DNA from: Armatimonadota bacterium
GTDB lineage: Bacteria; Armatimonadota; Zipacnadia; JAUWAU01
NCBI GenBank assembly: GCA_030601885.1
Contig: JAUWAU010000005.1
Span: 216,354-280,353, forward strand
Reading direction: 5' to 3'
Length of the DNA stretch: 64,000 nt
The stretch's first letter is position 1, and the number at the start of each line of letters is the position of its first letter. Positions 7,324 through 15,575 of this stretch are shown piece after piece. The notes beneath the pieces were generated by a model. It was not told where the DNA came from. It ran no database searches and worked only from the letters and a program-made list of their open reading frames with translations. A program made the translations under genes and the position numbers.

Positions 7324-9201
7324 ATGAGACGGTTGAAGCCGCTTCTATGGTTGCTGCTTGTCATCGCCGTATTCGCGGGGATCACCATATTCGTGAAGAG
7401 GCGCAAGGCCGCCGCCGAAGCGCCCACATACCGGACGGCGTTCGTGGAGCGACAGGACATCGTTGTGGCCGTGTCGGCCGTGGGTGTGCTGGAGCCGCTC
7501 ACGACGGTGGACGTGAAGGCGAACGTGGCCGGGGAGATCGTTGAGCTCGCGGTGGATCGCGGCGACTGGGTCAAGAAAGGCGACCTCATCGCCAGCATTG
7601 ATCCCACCGAGACGCGCACGGCCTACGACCAGGCGCAGGCCGACGTGACGGCGGCGCGGGCGCGGATAGAGGAGGCCACCTCGGAGCTTGAGCGACAGCG
7701 GCGTCTGGCGCCGGCCCAGGTCCAGGGGGCGAAGGACTCTCTGGAGGCAGCGTCGGCGCGAGCTGAGCAGGCGGCCAAGACGCTGGAGTTCCAGAAGAAG
7801 CTCACCGAGGCGGACATACACAGAAGCGAGCAGTCGTTGGCGACGGCCCGGGCGCGGCTGGCGCAGGCCAAGGCGCGGGCGGAGGCTCAACCTGCCCTGA
7901 CGGAGGCATCCATGCAGCAAGCCGGCGCGGAACTGCGCGTGACTCAGCAGTCGCTGAAGCGGCTCAACGAGGCGACGCACCCGCAGGAGCGGGCGGCCGC
8001 CAAGGCGACCATGGACGCGGCGAAGGTGAACGTTGACAATGCCGAAAAGGCGCTGAAGCGACTTCAGGGGCTGTACGAGAGCGGGTTCGTTGCTCAGCAA
8101 GAGGTGGAGAACGGCGAGAGCTCGCTGGCCGACTCGCGGGACCGGTACGAAAGCGCCAAGGCGTCGTACGAGTCGCTCCATCAGAAGCAGTCCACGGAGG
8201 TCCAGGAGTCCGAGGCGCGGGTGCGGCAGGCTGAGGCGTCGCTGAGCTCGGCCAAGGCCAATCAGGTCGAGGTGGGGATCGCGCAGCAAGACCTGAAGGC
8301 GGCCGAGGCGGCGGTTCGCGAGGCGGAGGCATCGCTTGCCGCCGCTGAGGCCAACCGGGACCAGGACGCCGCGAGGGTGCAGGATGTGCGCGCCGCGCAG
8401 GCGGCGGTGGAGCAGGCGCGGTCGCAGCTCACCATAGCCGAGGCCAATACTCTGCAGGCGACGGCCTCGTCGCACCAGGCCGCGCAGGCTCGGGCACAGG
8501 CGCGCCGGTCCGAGGCGCAGTTGGAGAACGCGGAGAAGAACCTCAGCTACACCACGATCACGGCCCCGCGGGAGGGGCTGGTCGTGGATAAGTTCGTGGA
8601 AGAGGGCACCGTGATCACGTCCGGGCGCTCGTCGATCACGGCGGGCACGAGCATCGTCACTCTGGCGGACGTGAGCCGCATGTATGTGCTGGCCGAGGCG
8701 GATGAAGCCGACATCGGCCAAGTGGAGCTGGGACAGCCGGTGGAGATCGAGGTCGAGACGTTCCCGGACATGATGTTGCGGGGCAAGGTCACGCAGATCT
8801 ACCCGAGGGGGGAGAATGTTGAGAATGTGACCATCTTTCGGGTCCGGATAGAGCTGAGCAGGCCCGACCCGTCGCTGCGGCCGGGGATGACGGCGGAGGC
8901 GTCGATCATCAGTGCTCGCGCAGACGATGTCCTGGCGGTGCCGAATGAGGCACTCTTCGAGCGAGAGGGCAAGACGTTCGCCGAGATCATGAAAAACGGC
9001 AATCCGGAGCAGGTAGGGGTCGAGCCCGGGCTGGCCAGCTTCGAGTGGACGGAGATCACCGCCGGGCTGGCCGAAGGCGACGAGGTGATGCTCGGCACAG
9101 GAGAGGGAGACATGGGGCCGGGAGGGCGCGGCAGCGGCGGCAGCCGCAGCTCCAGCAGTCAGATGCGGCGCATGTCGCGGATGGGTGGCGGGAGGCGGTA
9201 A
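7324..9201 (+). CDS. HlyD/MacA-type periplasmic adaptor with extended coiled coil
   Basis: Membrane-fusion protein linking the inner-membrane ABC permease to TolC. The start is the ATG at 7324, behind a GGGAG ribosome site. One N-terminal membrane anchor (LWLLLVIAVFAGITIFV, about residues 8-24) is followed by a lipoyl-like half (VDVKANVAGEIVELAVDRGDWVKKGD), a very long Ala/Gln/Glu-rich helical hairpin (about residues 95-415), the second lipoyl half (YTTITAPREGLVVDKFVEEG) and beta-barrel domains (QPVEIEVETFPDMMLRGKV). At 625 residues it is well over the usual ~370-400 for MacA, almost all of it extra coiled coil. The C-terminus is a Gly/Ser/Arg/Met tail. Confidence 0.93.
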   Translation: MRRLKPLLWLLLVIAVFAGITIFVKRRKAAAEAPTYRTAFVERQDIVVAVSAVGVLEPLTTVDVKANVAGEIVELAVDRGDWVKKGDLIASIDPTETRTAYDQAQADVTAARARIEEATSELERQRRLAPAQVQGAKDSLEAASARAEQAAKTLEFQKKLTEADIHRSEQSLATARARLAQAKARAEAQPALTEASMQQAGAELRVTQQSLKRLNEATHPQERAAAKATMDAAKVNVDNAEKALKRLQGLYESGFVAQQEVENGESSLADSRDRYESAKASYESLHQKQSTEVQESEARVRQAEASLSSAKANQVEVGIAQQDLKAAEAAVREAEASLAAAEANRDQDAARVQDVRAAQAAVEQARSQLTIAEANTLQATASSHQAAQARAQARRSEAQLENAEKNLSYTTITAPREGLVVDKFVEEGTVITSGRSSITAGTSIVTLADVSRMYVLAEADEADIGQVELGQPVEIEVETFPDMMLRGKVTQIYPRGENVENVTIFRVRIELSRPDPSLRPGMTAEASIISARADDVLAVPNEALFEREGKTFAEIMKNGNPEQVGVEPGLASFEWTEITAGLAEGDEVMLGTGEGDMGPGGRGSGGSRSSSSQMRRMSRMGGGRR

Positions 9202-9206
9202 GCACC

Positions 9207-9932
9207 ATGGCGCTCATAGAGCTGCAGGACATCCACAAGGTATACGAGACGGGCGATGTCGAGGTGCGGGCGCTGCAGGACGTGAGCCTCACCATCGACG
9301 ACGGTGACTTCGTGGCGATTATGGGGCCGTCGGGCTCGGGGAAGTCCACGCTCATGCACCTGCTGGGCTGCCTGGACCGGCCCACCCACGGCCGCTACGT
9401 CCTGGACGGCACGGACGTCTCCGAACTGGACGATAACCAGCTCGCCGAGGTGCGCAACCGGAAGCTGGGGTTCGTGTTCCAGGCGTACAACCTGCTGCCG
9501 CGGGCGTCGGCCATCGGGAACGTGGAGCTTCCGCTGCTGTATGCCGGCCGCACGCACGACCGGCGCGAGCGCGCAACAGAGGCTCTCACGCAGGTGGGGC
9601 TGGAGCACCGAATAGACCATCTGCCGTCGCAGCTCTCGGGCGGCGAGCAGCAGCGGTTGGCCATCGCGCGCGCCTTGGCCAACGGCCCGCGCATCGTGCT
9701 TGGCGACGAGCCAACGGGCAACCTGGACAGCCGCACGGGCCAGGAGATCATGGACTTGCTCCGGGAGCTCAACGACGAGGGGGTCACACTGGTGCTGGTG
9801 ACCCACGACGAGTATGTGGCGCGCCACGCGCGTCGGATCATCCGGCTCTTTGACGGGCGGATCGAACAAGACGAACGGGTGCAGAACCGTCCTGATGCGG
9901 TGGGGTGGCCGGGCAAAGGAGACGAGGCATGA
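9207..9932 (+). CDS. ABC transporter ATPase, MacB/LolD type
   Basis: A 241-residue ATPase driving the FtsX-type permease encoded next. Walker A is GPSGSGKST, the Q-loop region is GFVFQAYNLLPRASAIGNVE, the signature is LSGGEQQR, Walker B is IVLGDEPTGNLDS and the switch is VTHD. The VFQxYNLL and EPTGNLDS signatures are those of the MacB/LolD/FtsE group. The ATG at 9207 follows the adaptor gene by 5 bases; the upstream open frame is out-of-frame adaptor sequence. The stop overlaps the permease ATG. Confidence 0.95.
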   Translation: MALIELQDIHKVYETGDVEVRALQDVSLTIDDGDFVAIMGPSGSGKSTLMHLLGCLDRPTHGRYVLDGTDVSELDDNQLAEVRNRKLGFVFQAYNLLPRASAIGNVELPLLYAGRTHDRRERATEALTQVGLEHRIDHLPSQLSGGEQQRLAIARALANGPRIVLGDEPTGNLDSRTGQEIMDLLRELNDEGVTLVLVTHDEYVARHARRIIRLFDGRIEQDERVQNRPDAVGWPGKGDEA

Positions 9933-11146
9933 ATCTCTTCGAAGCCCTTCGCGTGGCTTTGGTCAGCCTCCAGGCAAACACGATGCGCTCGGCGCTGACG
10001 ATGCTGGGGATCATCATCGGGGTGGCCTCGGTCATCAGCATGATCGCCATCGGCCGAGGCGCCAGCGCCGACGTGCAGGACCGCATCAGGGCGATGGGCA
10101 CCAACCTGCTCATCGTGTGGCCGGGCCAGGCGCGACGGGGCCACGTCTTCGGAGGCATGGGCAGCCGCGAGTCCTTGAAGCCGGATGACGCTGACGCCAT
10201 CGTGCGCAAGATCTCCAGCGTGGCCAGGGTAGCGCCGCAGGTGGGTGGGGATGCCCAGGTCAAGTGGAAGAACATGAATACCAACACCAGGGTCACCGGT
10301 AGCACCCCTGACTACGTCGCGGTCAACAATCATCCGGTGGAGCGCGGACGGTTCTTCACCTATCAGGAGGCGCGTGGAGGCCGCAGCGTCTGCGTCATCG
10401 GCGCCACGACCGTGGAGAACCTCTTCGGCCGATCCGATCCCGTTGGGCAGCGCATCCGGATCAAGAACATCCCGTTCGAGGTCATCGGTGTGCTCAAGGC
10501 CAAAGGCGGCGGCAGCTCGTACCGCGATCCCGACGATACCATCGTGGTGCCCATCGCCGTGGCCATGCGGCGGCTGTTCGGCAAGGACTACCTCGATAGG
10601 ATCTACGTCGCCGGCACCGACAACGCATCCGTGCGCGACACTGTCGAGGAGCTCAACAGGCTCATGCGGCGGCGCCATCGCATCCGTGAGGGTAAGGACA
10701 ACGACTTCAACGTCCGCACGCAGGAGGAGATGCTCGAGGCCTTCAGCAGCACCGCGCGCACCTTCACGCTGCTGCTGGCGAGCATTGCCGCCGTCTCGCT
10801 GCTCGTGGGCGCCATCGGCGTGATGAACATCATGCTGGTTTCGGTGACGGAGCGTACCACGGAGATCGGCATCCGCAAGGCCGTCGGCGCCAAGCCGCGG
10901 GACATCCTCGCGCAGTTCCTCATCGAGTCGATGACCCTGAGCATCATCGGTGGCTTGATCGGCGTCGGCCTCGGCTGGTGGGGTGCGTCACTCTTTGCCG
11001 ATCTGGCTGGGCTGCGGACCCAGGTCAGGCCCGATTCCATCGCTCTGGCCTTCTTCTTCTCGGCGGCGGTGGGTATAGGCTTCGGGATGTATCCGGCACA
11101 GAAAGCCGCGAAGCTGGATCCCATCGAGGCGCTGCGGTACGAGTAG
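9929..11146 (+). CDS. MacB-like ABC permease (FtsX domain)
   Basis: A 405-residue permease lacking a fused ATPase. The N-terminal membrane helix (LTMLGIIIGVASVISMIAI) leads into a MacB periplasmic core domain (about residues 40-265). Three C-terminal FtsX helices follow (TLLLASIAAVSLLVGAIGVM; SIIGGLIGVGLGWWGASLF; ALAFFFSAAVGIGFGMYPA) with the coupling motif TERTTEIGIRKAVGAKPRDI. It ends with the family's PAQKAAKLDPIEALRYE tail. It starts at the ATG overlapping the ATPase stop. With the ATPase, adaptor and TolC it forms a complete MacAB-TolC-like exporter; the substrate cannot be read from the sequence. Confidence 0.95.
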   Translation: MNLFEALRVALVSLQANTMRSALTMLGIIIGVASVISMIAIGRGASADVQDRIRAMGTNLLIVWPGQARRGHVFGGMGSRESLKPDDADAIVRKISSVARVAPQVGGDAQVKWKNMNTNTRVTGSTPDYVAVNNHPVERGRFFTYQEARGGRSVCVIGATTVENLFGRSDPVGQRIRIKNIPFEVIGVLKAKGGGSSYRDPDDTIVVPIAVAMRRLFGKDYLDRIYVAGTDNASVRDTVEELNRLMRRRHRIREGKDNDFNVRTQEEMLEAFSSTARTFTLLLASIAAVSLLVGAIGVMNIMLVSVTERTTEIGIRKAVGAKPRDILAQFLIESMTLSIIGGLIGVGLGWWGASLFADLAGLRTQVRPDSIALAFFFSAAVGIGFGMYPAQKAAKLDPIEALRYE

Positions 11147-11331
11147 GGGAAGGCAGGGAGAAGGGGAAAGGGTCAAGGGTCAAGCAGAAAGGCGGTGGCG
11201 GTGAGGAAGTACCGGAGGCTGCGGGATTCGAGCTGGCGGCGGAACTGCCCCCAGCCCAAAGCCCGTTGCCTGGTGTCCCTACCCAGGGCCCGCCGAAGCG
11301 AGCCCGGGCCCATCCTGGGAGCCTGAGGGCC

Positions 11332-11352
11332 GCCGGAGCAAGCTGCTCCGGC
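11332..11352. repeat. Perfect 9-bp stem hairpin GCCGGAGCA-AGC-TGCTCCGGC
   Basis: Sits in the 285-bp gap between the permease and the convergent PQQ protein, 185 bp past the permease stop. No T-tract follows. The AGCAAGC centre resembles the centres of the hairpins at 56762-56783 and 56805-56827. It may be a convergent terminator or a REP-like element. Confidence 0.6.
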
Positions 11353-11431
11353 TACAAGAGGCGTACAGGAGCGGATGGGAAGTTTTGGTGTGCGCTCTAC
11401 ATCATGATCGTGCCCCCCGCATCGAGGATGT

Positions 11432-14400
11432 TTACGTCTGTGCGCCGGCAAAGCACAGTACCTTGCCGTCGGTAGTAGACAGATACAAGCGCCCGCCTGC
11501 GGCGGCCATCCCGTCCCACTGTGGCAGCGACTCAAGGTTGTACTCGGCCACCCTCTCCCCGTCCGACGTGGACACAGCCCACAGCAAAGCGCCCTTGTTC
11601 CCCTCGAGGACGGCACGCTGCTCGGCGAGCTTCGCTTGGATCTCGGGCTCGCCCAGGCGCTGCTGCGCTTCCTCCTCATCGAGCACGTCGGGCGGCCCGG
11701 CGATGAAGAGCGTCCTGTCCGCCAGCACCATGGCTCGGACCTGCAGCGGCAGATCATGGGACCACTGATGCTCGACAACGTACGGGAGCGTGCGCTGCCC
11801 GCTCCTCTTCCATCCCTTGAATCTCAGGGCGCCGCCGAACTTGCCCGGCACGGGCTCGGCATCCTCAACCGTGCCCTCGTTCTTGTTTCCGGAGAGATCC
11901 GTGGCTTCGCCCTTGTCGAACGTGTGATGAAGCACGAGCGTTGCCTCCCCGGCAGAGGAATCGGCGGGCGTCGAGTAGTGTCGCTGGACGTCTGCGCCGC
12001 TCAGCGTGCCATGGTACAGCCTCACCTCGTCGATGACACCGGCGAGGCCGAAGGGTGACCTGTACTCGCCCACGGCGCCTCCGTCGTCTGCACCGATCTC
12101 CAACGCCTGCGCCGGGTCGGAGGGGATGAGCCCAACCGCCTCCGCTGAAGCTGCGAGCTTCCCGTTCACATAGAGCTGCAGTTTCTTCCCCGCCGTCAGC
12201 ACGCCCGCGAGGTGAACCCACTTGCCGATGACGTCCTCATCTGCGCGGACCGAGCTCATCTCCCCGTCCGCGCGTATCACGAACTGTGGCTTCCCGTCAC
12301 TCACGAGCAGCGCATACCCGTGCGAGGGCCCGCCCCTCGCCAGTACCACGCCGCCTGCCTTTGCTGCTCGCACCCATGCTTCAACTGCCAGAGGCTTGTT
12401 GGCCGGATTGAGGCTCTCCGATATTGCCACTCGCACGCACGATCCTCCGCCCCTCCTCGCCGGCGTCCGGACGGCTGGGAGCTCCTTGCTGGTGGCGAAG
12501 AGGTGATACTCCAGTGGCGTTGTCCACTTGTAGTACTGCGGCTTGCGCCCGAAACCGTACACCGTGGACTCATCGACGGCGAGAATCCGGCCGGCGGGGG
12601 CAACGCGCCCGGCAAGGTAGTAGCCGCCGGCCCCGGAAGCCATGCTCCTGCCCCACAGCCAATAGGATCGGTGCCACCACGAGCCATCGAGGAAGCCGGT
12701 GGGAGAGAACAGATGCGCGTCGTCGCCCGCCTGCTGCTTCACGTCCAAGTAGGCGATCCTTCGCCGGACGCCCTGCAGGTCGAACGGCATGGATCGCATG
12801 TAGACGTTCTGACCATCGCTCGACAGAACGTCGGGCAGCGCGACGGTCATGTTCAGCCCCGTGACGTACATCTGCAGGTTGTTGCCGCTCTCCGGGTCGC
12901 GGTCGTCGAAGATCGTCTCGGACAGTTTGCCCCCGGTTTTCGGGTCCAGCCGCAGCAGGCGCAGGCCGCCGTCGAGGAACATCGATCTTCCCGCGACACA
13001 GTAGACGACGTCGTCCTGCACGAGCACGCTCCCATGCACGGGCCAGACGGACTCCACCTGCTCGAAGGCCATTAGCTTCCGGTCCACGGGCGCCGCGCGG
13101 AAGCGCCACATCAGCTCGCCGTCACTGGCGCGAAGGCAGTACACCCAGCCGTCGGCCGATCCGAACAGGACGCGGCCCTGGTAGATGGTGGGCGGCGAGT
13201 CAACCCGCCCTCCGGCGGTGTAGCTCCAGAGGGTTTTGCCCGAGCCCGCGTCGAGGGCGTGCACCGCGTGGGCATCCACGGATGCCACCAAGAGCCTGCC
13301 ATCCGCGATCACCACACTGGTGAGCTTTCCGCCCAGCTCGTTCTCCCAGGTGCGCTTCAGCTCAGTGGGAACGGACCCTTTCGTGACGCCGCTGCGGGCG
13401 GGATCGTGGCGATACGTGGGCCACTCGGCTTCTCCAGCGGTGGCGGAGGCAGCGGCTACCGGCTCCCCGTACGCCGGGCCGCGTTCGAGCCGGTCGTCGT
13501 CGGAGACGTCCGTCGGAACTTGGCGGGTTGGGGATTGGGGTGCAAGAGCGTTCAAGCCCAACTGCTTTGCCTCCATGTAGCAGGCGCAGGAATGAGCTGG
13601 CGCATATATCAGGCCGTTGCAGGGCATGATGCCGTACAGGCACCCGCCCCGCACCCAGTGATGGCAGATCCAGTGGTTCGCCTTGACGTCCAGGAATTCG
13701 ATCCCGGTCCGCGACGTCAGGAGGTACTTGTCTGTCGCCTTGGCCCGATAGCAACGGTGATGGAACCAGTGGGTGTCAACATCCGGCCCGAACTCGTTCT
13801 TCACCTCGCCCGTCAGCGGGTCCCGCCCGGTGAACACTCCCGAATACGCGCCGTTGGTCGTGGCCCCACTCCACACCAGGCCACCCGCGACGAGGATGTC
13901 CTCAGGCGACTGGTAACCGGACTGGGGATGCTCCGCCGTCCACAGGGTCTTCCCGGTTTGGGCCGAGAGCGCCGTCATGGTATCCATCGAGCCCCTGTGC
14001 GGGACGAAATCCTTGCCGCCGGTGAAGAGCACCACGTCCTTGTACACGACCAGCGTCGGGGCGAAATACGTCCGGATCGTCTCCCATCGGGCCAACGGCT
14101 CGGAGGCCCATAGCTGCTCGCCGCTCTTGCGGTCCAGGCAGACGAGCTTCTCGCCGTCGTGGAAATACACGCGCTGCCCGTCGGCTCCGAGAGTGAGAGG
14201 AACCACCGGTGTCTGCTTCCGCCACAGAACTTGCCCGGTGTTGGCCTGGACGGCCAGGATCGACCTCCCGGGCCCATCCCACGCCCACTCGCGCGCCCTG
14301 GTCTTGATCTCCTGAAGGCTCGCGTAGCCTGCGGTGGACCAACCGCCCTTTTCCGCGCTCTCGTCAACGAGAAGCAAGAGCACGCCGTCCGAGCAGATCA

Positions 14401-15331
14401 CCTCTCTCGTGGCCTGAGTGCCGTCGTAGGTGCGGATGGTCTCGCCCGTGGCCGCGTCCAGCGCGGTGAGTGGGGCGTCAAGCGCGAGGGTGACGTAAAC
14501 CGTGTCCCCCACGGCGACCAAGCGGCGGGGAAGCTGAGCCGGTCCGCTCTTCAGAGGCCAGAGATGCACCTGCCATTTGCCCATGGAACGCTTCCACAGG
14601 ATCGTACCATTGAAGGCGTCCCGCGCAATGAGTGTCCATTTCGGCGGCAGCTCGATAGAAGCGGTGGGCCCTTCGTCGAAGATGTAGAAGATGCGTCCGC
14701 CGGTGGACACGAGCGCGCTCATGCTGGCCATGTGGTCGTGATGCCGCGCCCATTTTGGGCTTCCGACCCACTGCAAATGGCGGGGCGGGCCGATGACCGA
14801 ATCGTGGGCCACGGCATTGTTGCTCGCGTCATGCAGGTAGTGCGTCCATTCGTCGATCTCCGCCGGGCGAGGCTTGACGGTCTTCTGCCACTGGCCGTCT
14901 CGCTTGACGTACGCCACGCCGTCGGGGACGAGTACCCGAATCACCTCGTCCATCGAGGCCGCGCCGAGATCCTCCGAGACGAGGAGATTGACCATGTTGT
15001 CCACATACGGCAGGCGCCCGCCCTCCGACTGCTCAACCGCGACCTTGCCGTAGAGCCCCAGCGACCGGATGTACTGGCGCGCCTGCGCCACGTTCCGCGC
15101 GTCTGTGTCCAGGCCGTGAACCAGGTAGCTGTCGCTGGCCCTCAGGGCGGCGGTCAGCTTCCCATCGCCGCTGCCAATGTGCACGATGAGACCGCCCCTC
15201 ACGCCGGTGGCGTCGAGAATCTGCCCGGCCGAGGCCTGGTACGGATCGTCTGCGCTCCGCAACGAACCGACCGCCACAATGCTCGTCACTGCCAGCGCCA
15301 GTACGCCTACGATGCTGATTCTGCTTCTCAC
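11432..15331 (-). CDS. Secreted PQQ-type beta-propeller protein with methyltransferase-like N-domain and LamG domain
   Basis: The 1299-residue exported protein begins at a GTG at 15331 with a signal peptide (ISIVGVLALAVTSIVAVGSLRSA). Residues about 35-145 look like a Rossmann SAM-methyltransferase core (GLIVHIGSGDGKLTAAL, HGLDTDARNVAQAR, LLVSEDLGAASMDEVIRVL). From about 165 to 960 there are PQQ/BamB-like propeller repeats (ARDAFNGTILWKRSM, VQANTGQVLWRKQ, LDAGSGKTLWSYTAGG). A LamG/concanavalin-like domain lies at about 1020-1160 (VEAWVRAAKAGGVVLARGG, YVNGKLAASAEAV, VIDEVRLYHGTLS), and a final propeller segment follows. Proteins of this plan are known from planctomycete-like genomes. The substrate is unknown; a methyltransferase fold outside the cytoplasm would have no SAM. 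Confidence 0.85.
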   Translation of the reverse strand: MRSRISIVGVLALAVTSIVAVGSLRSADDPYQASAGQILDATGVRGGLIVHIGSGDGKLTAALRASDSYLVHGLDTDARNVAQARQYIRSLGLYGKVAVEQSEGGRLPYVDNMVNLLVSEDLGAASMDEVIRVLVPDGVAYVKRDGQWQKTVKPRPAEIDEWTHYLHDASNNAVAHDSVIGPPRHLQWVGSPKWARHHDHMASMSALVSTGGRIFYIFDEGPTASIELPPKWTLIARDAFNGTILWKRSMGKWQVHLWPLKSGPAQLPRRLVAVGDTVYVTLALDAPLTALDAATGETIRTYDGTQATREVICSDGVLLLLVDESAEKGGWSTAGYASLQEIKTRAREWAWDGPGRSILAVQANTGQVLWRKQTPVVPLTLGADGQRVYFHDGEKLVCLDRKSGEQLWASEPLARWETIRTYFAPTLVVYKDVVLFTGGKDFVPHRGSMDTMTALSAQTGKTLWTAEHPQSGYQSPEDILVAGGLVWSGATTNGAYSGVFTGRDPLTGEVKNEFGPDVDTHWFHHRCYRAKATDKYLLTSRTGIEFLDVKANHWICHHWVRGGCLYGIMPCNGLIYAPAHSCACYMEAKQLGLNALAPQSPTRQVPTDVSDDDRLERGPAYGEPVAAASATAGEAEWPTYRHDPARSGVTKGSVPTELKRTWENELGGKLTSVVIADGRLLVASVDAHAVHALDAGSGKTLWSYTAGGRVDSPPTIYQGRVLFGSADGWVYCLRASDGELMWRFRAAPVDRKLMAFEQVESVWPVHGSVLVQDDVVYCVAGRSMFLDGGLRLLRLDPKTGGKLSETIFDDRDPESGNNLQMYVTGLNMTVALPDVLSSDGQNVYMRSMPFDLQGVRRRIAYLDVKQQAGDDAHLFSPTGFLDGSWWHRSYWLWGRSMASGAGGYYLAGRVAPAGRILAVDESTVYGFGRKPQYYKWTTPLEYHLFATSKELPAVRTPARRGGGSCVRVAISESLNPANKPLAVEAWVRAAKAGGVVLARGGPSHGYALLVSDGKPQFVIRADGEMSSVRADEDVIGKWVHLAGVLTAGKKLQLYVNGKLAASAEAVGLIPSDPAQALEIGADDGGAVGEYRSPFGLAGVIDEVRLYHGTLSGADVQRHYSTPADSSAGEATLVLHHTFDKGEATDLSGNKNEGTVEDAEPVPGKFGGALRFKGWKRSGQRTLPYVVEHQWSHDLPLQVRAMVLADRTLFIAGPPDVLDEEEAQQRLGEPEIQAKLAEQRAVLEGNKGALLWAVSTSDGERVAEYNLESLPQWDGMAAAGGRLYLSTTDGKVLCFAGAQT

Positions 15332-15575
15332 GGTTGCATCCGCCTCTCAGGGGATCCGTTATGCTGCAAGTGGCCAAGCCCTGAAGTAGTCTCTTACAGG
15401 CTTTCCAGCGCCCCGCACCGTCGCCCACGTTGCCGGGCCGCGTAGCGTCCTTCTCCCGTACGTGCTGGTCTCCTGCTTCCGCCGGCGCCTGACGCGGGTC
15501 CGGCGCGGCAGACACCGGAGCACCCAGGCTGTGTGGTCGGGACGACCGCTGCGCAGCCTGAGTTACACAAGGCGT

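Noticed and set aside
11332..11352. Rho-independent terminator at the GCCGGAGCA hairpin
   Set aside because: The stem is perfect but there is no run of T on either side, so I list it only as a repeat.
14159..15445. 428-codon plus-strand frame
   Set aside because: Antisense to the propeller protein, no motif.
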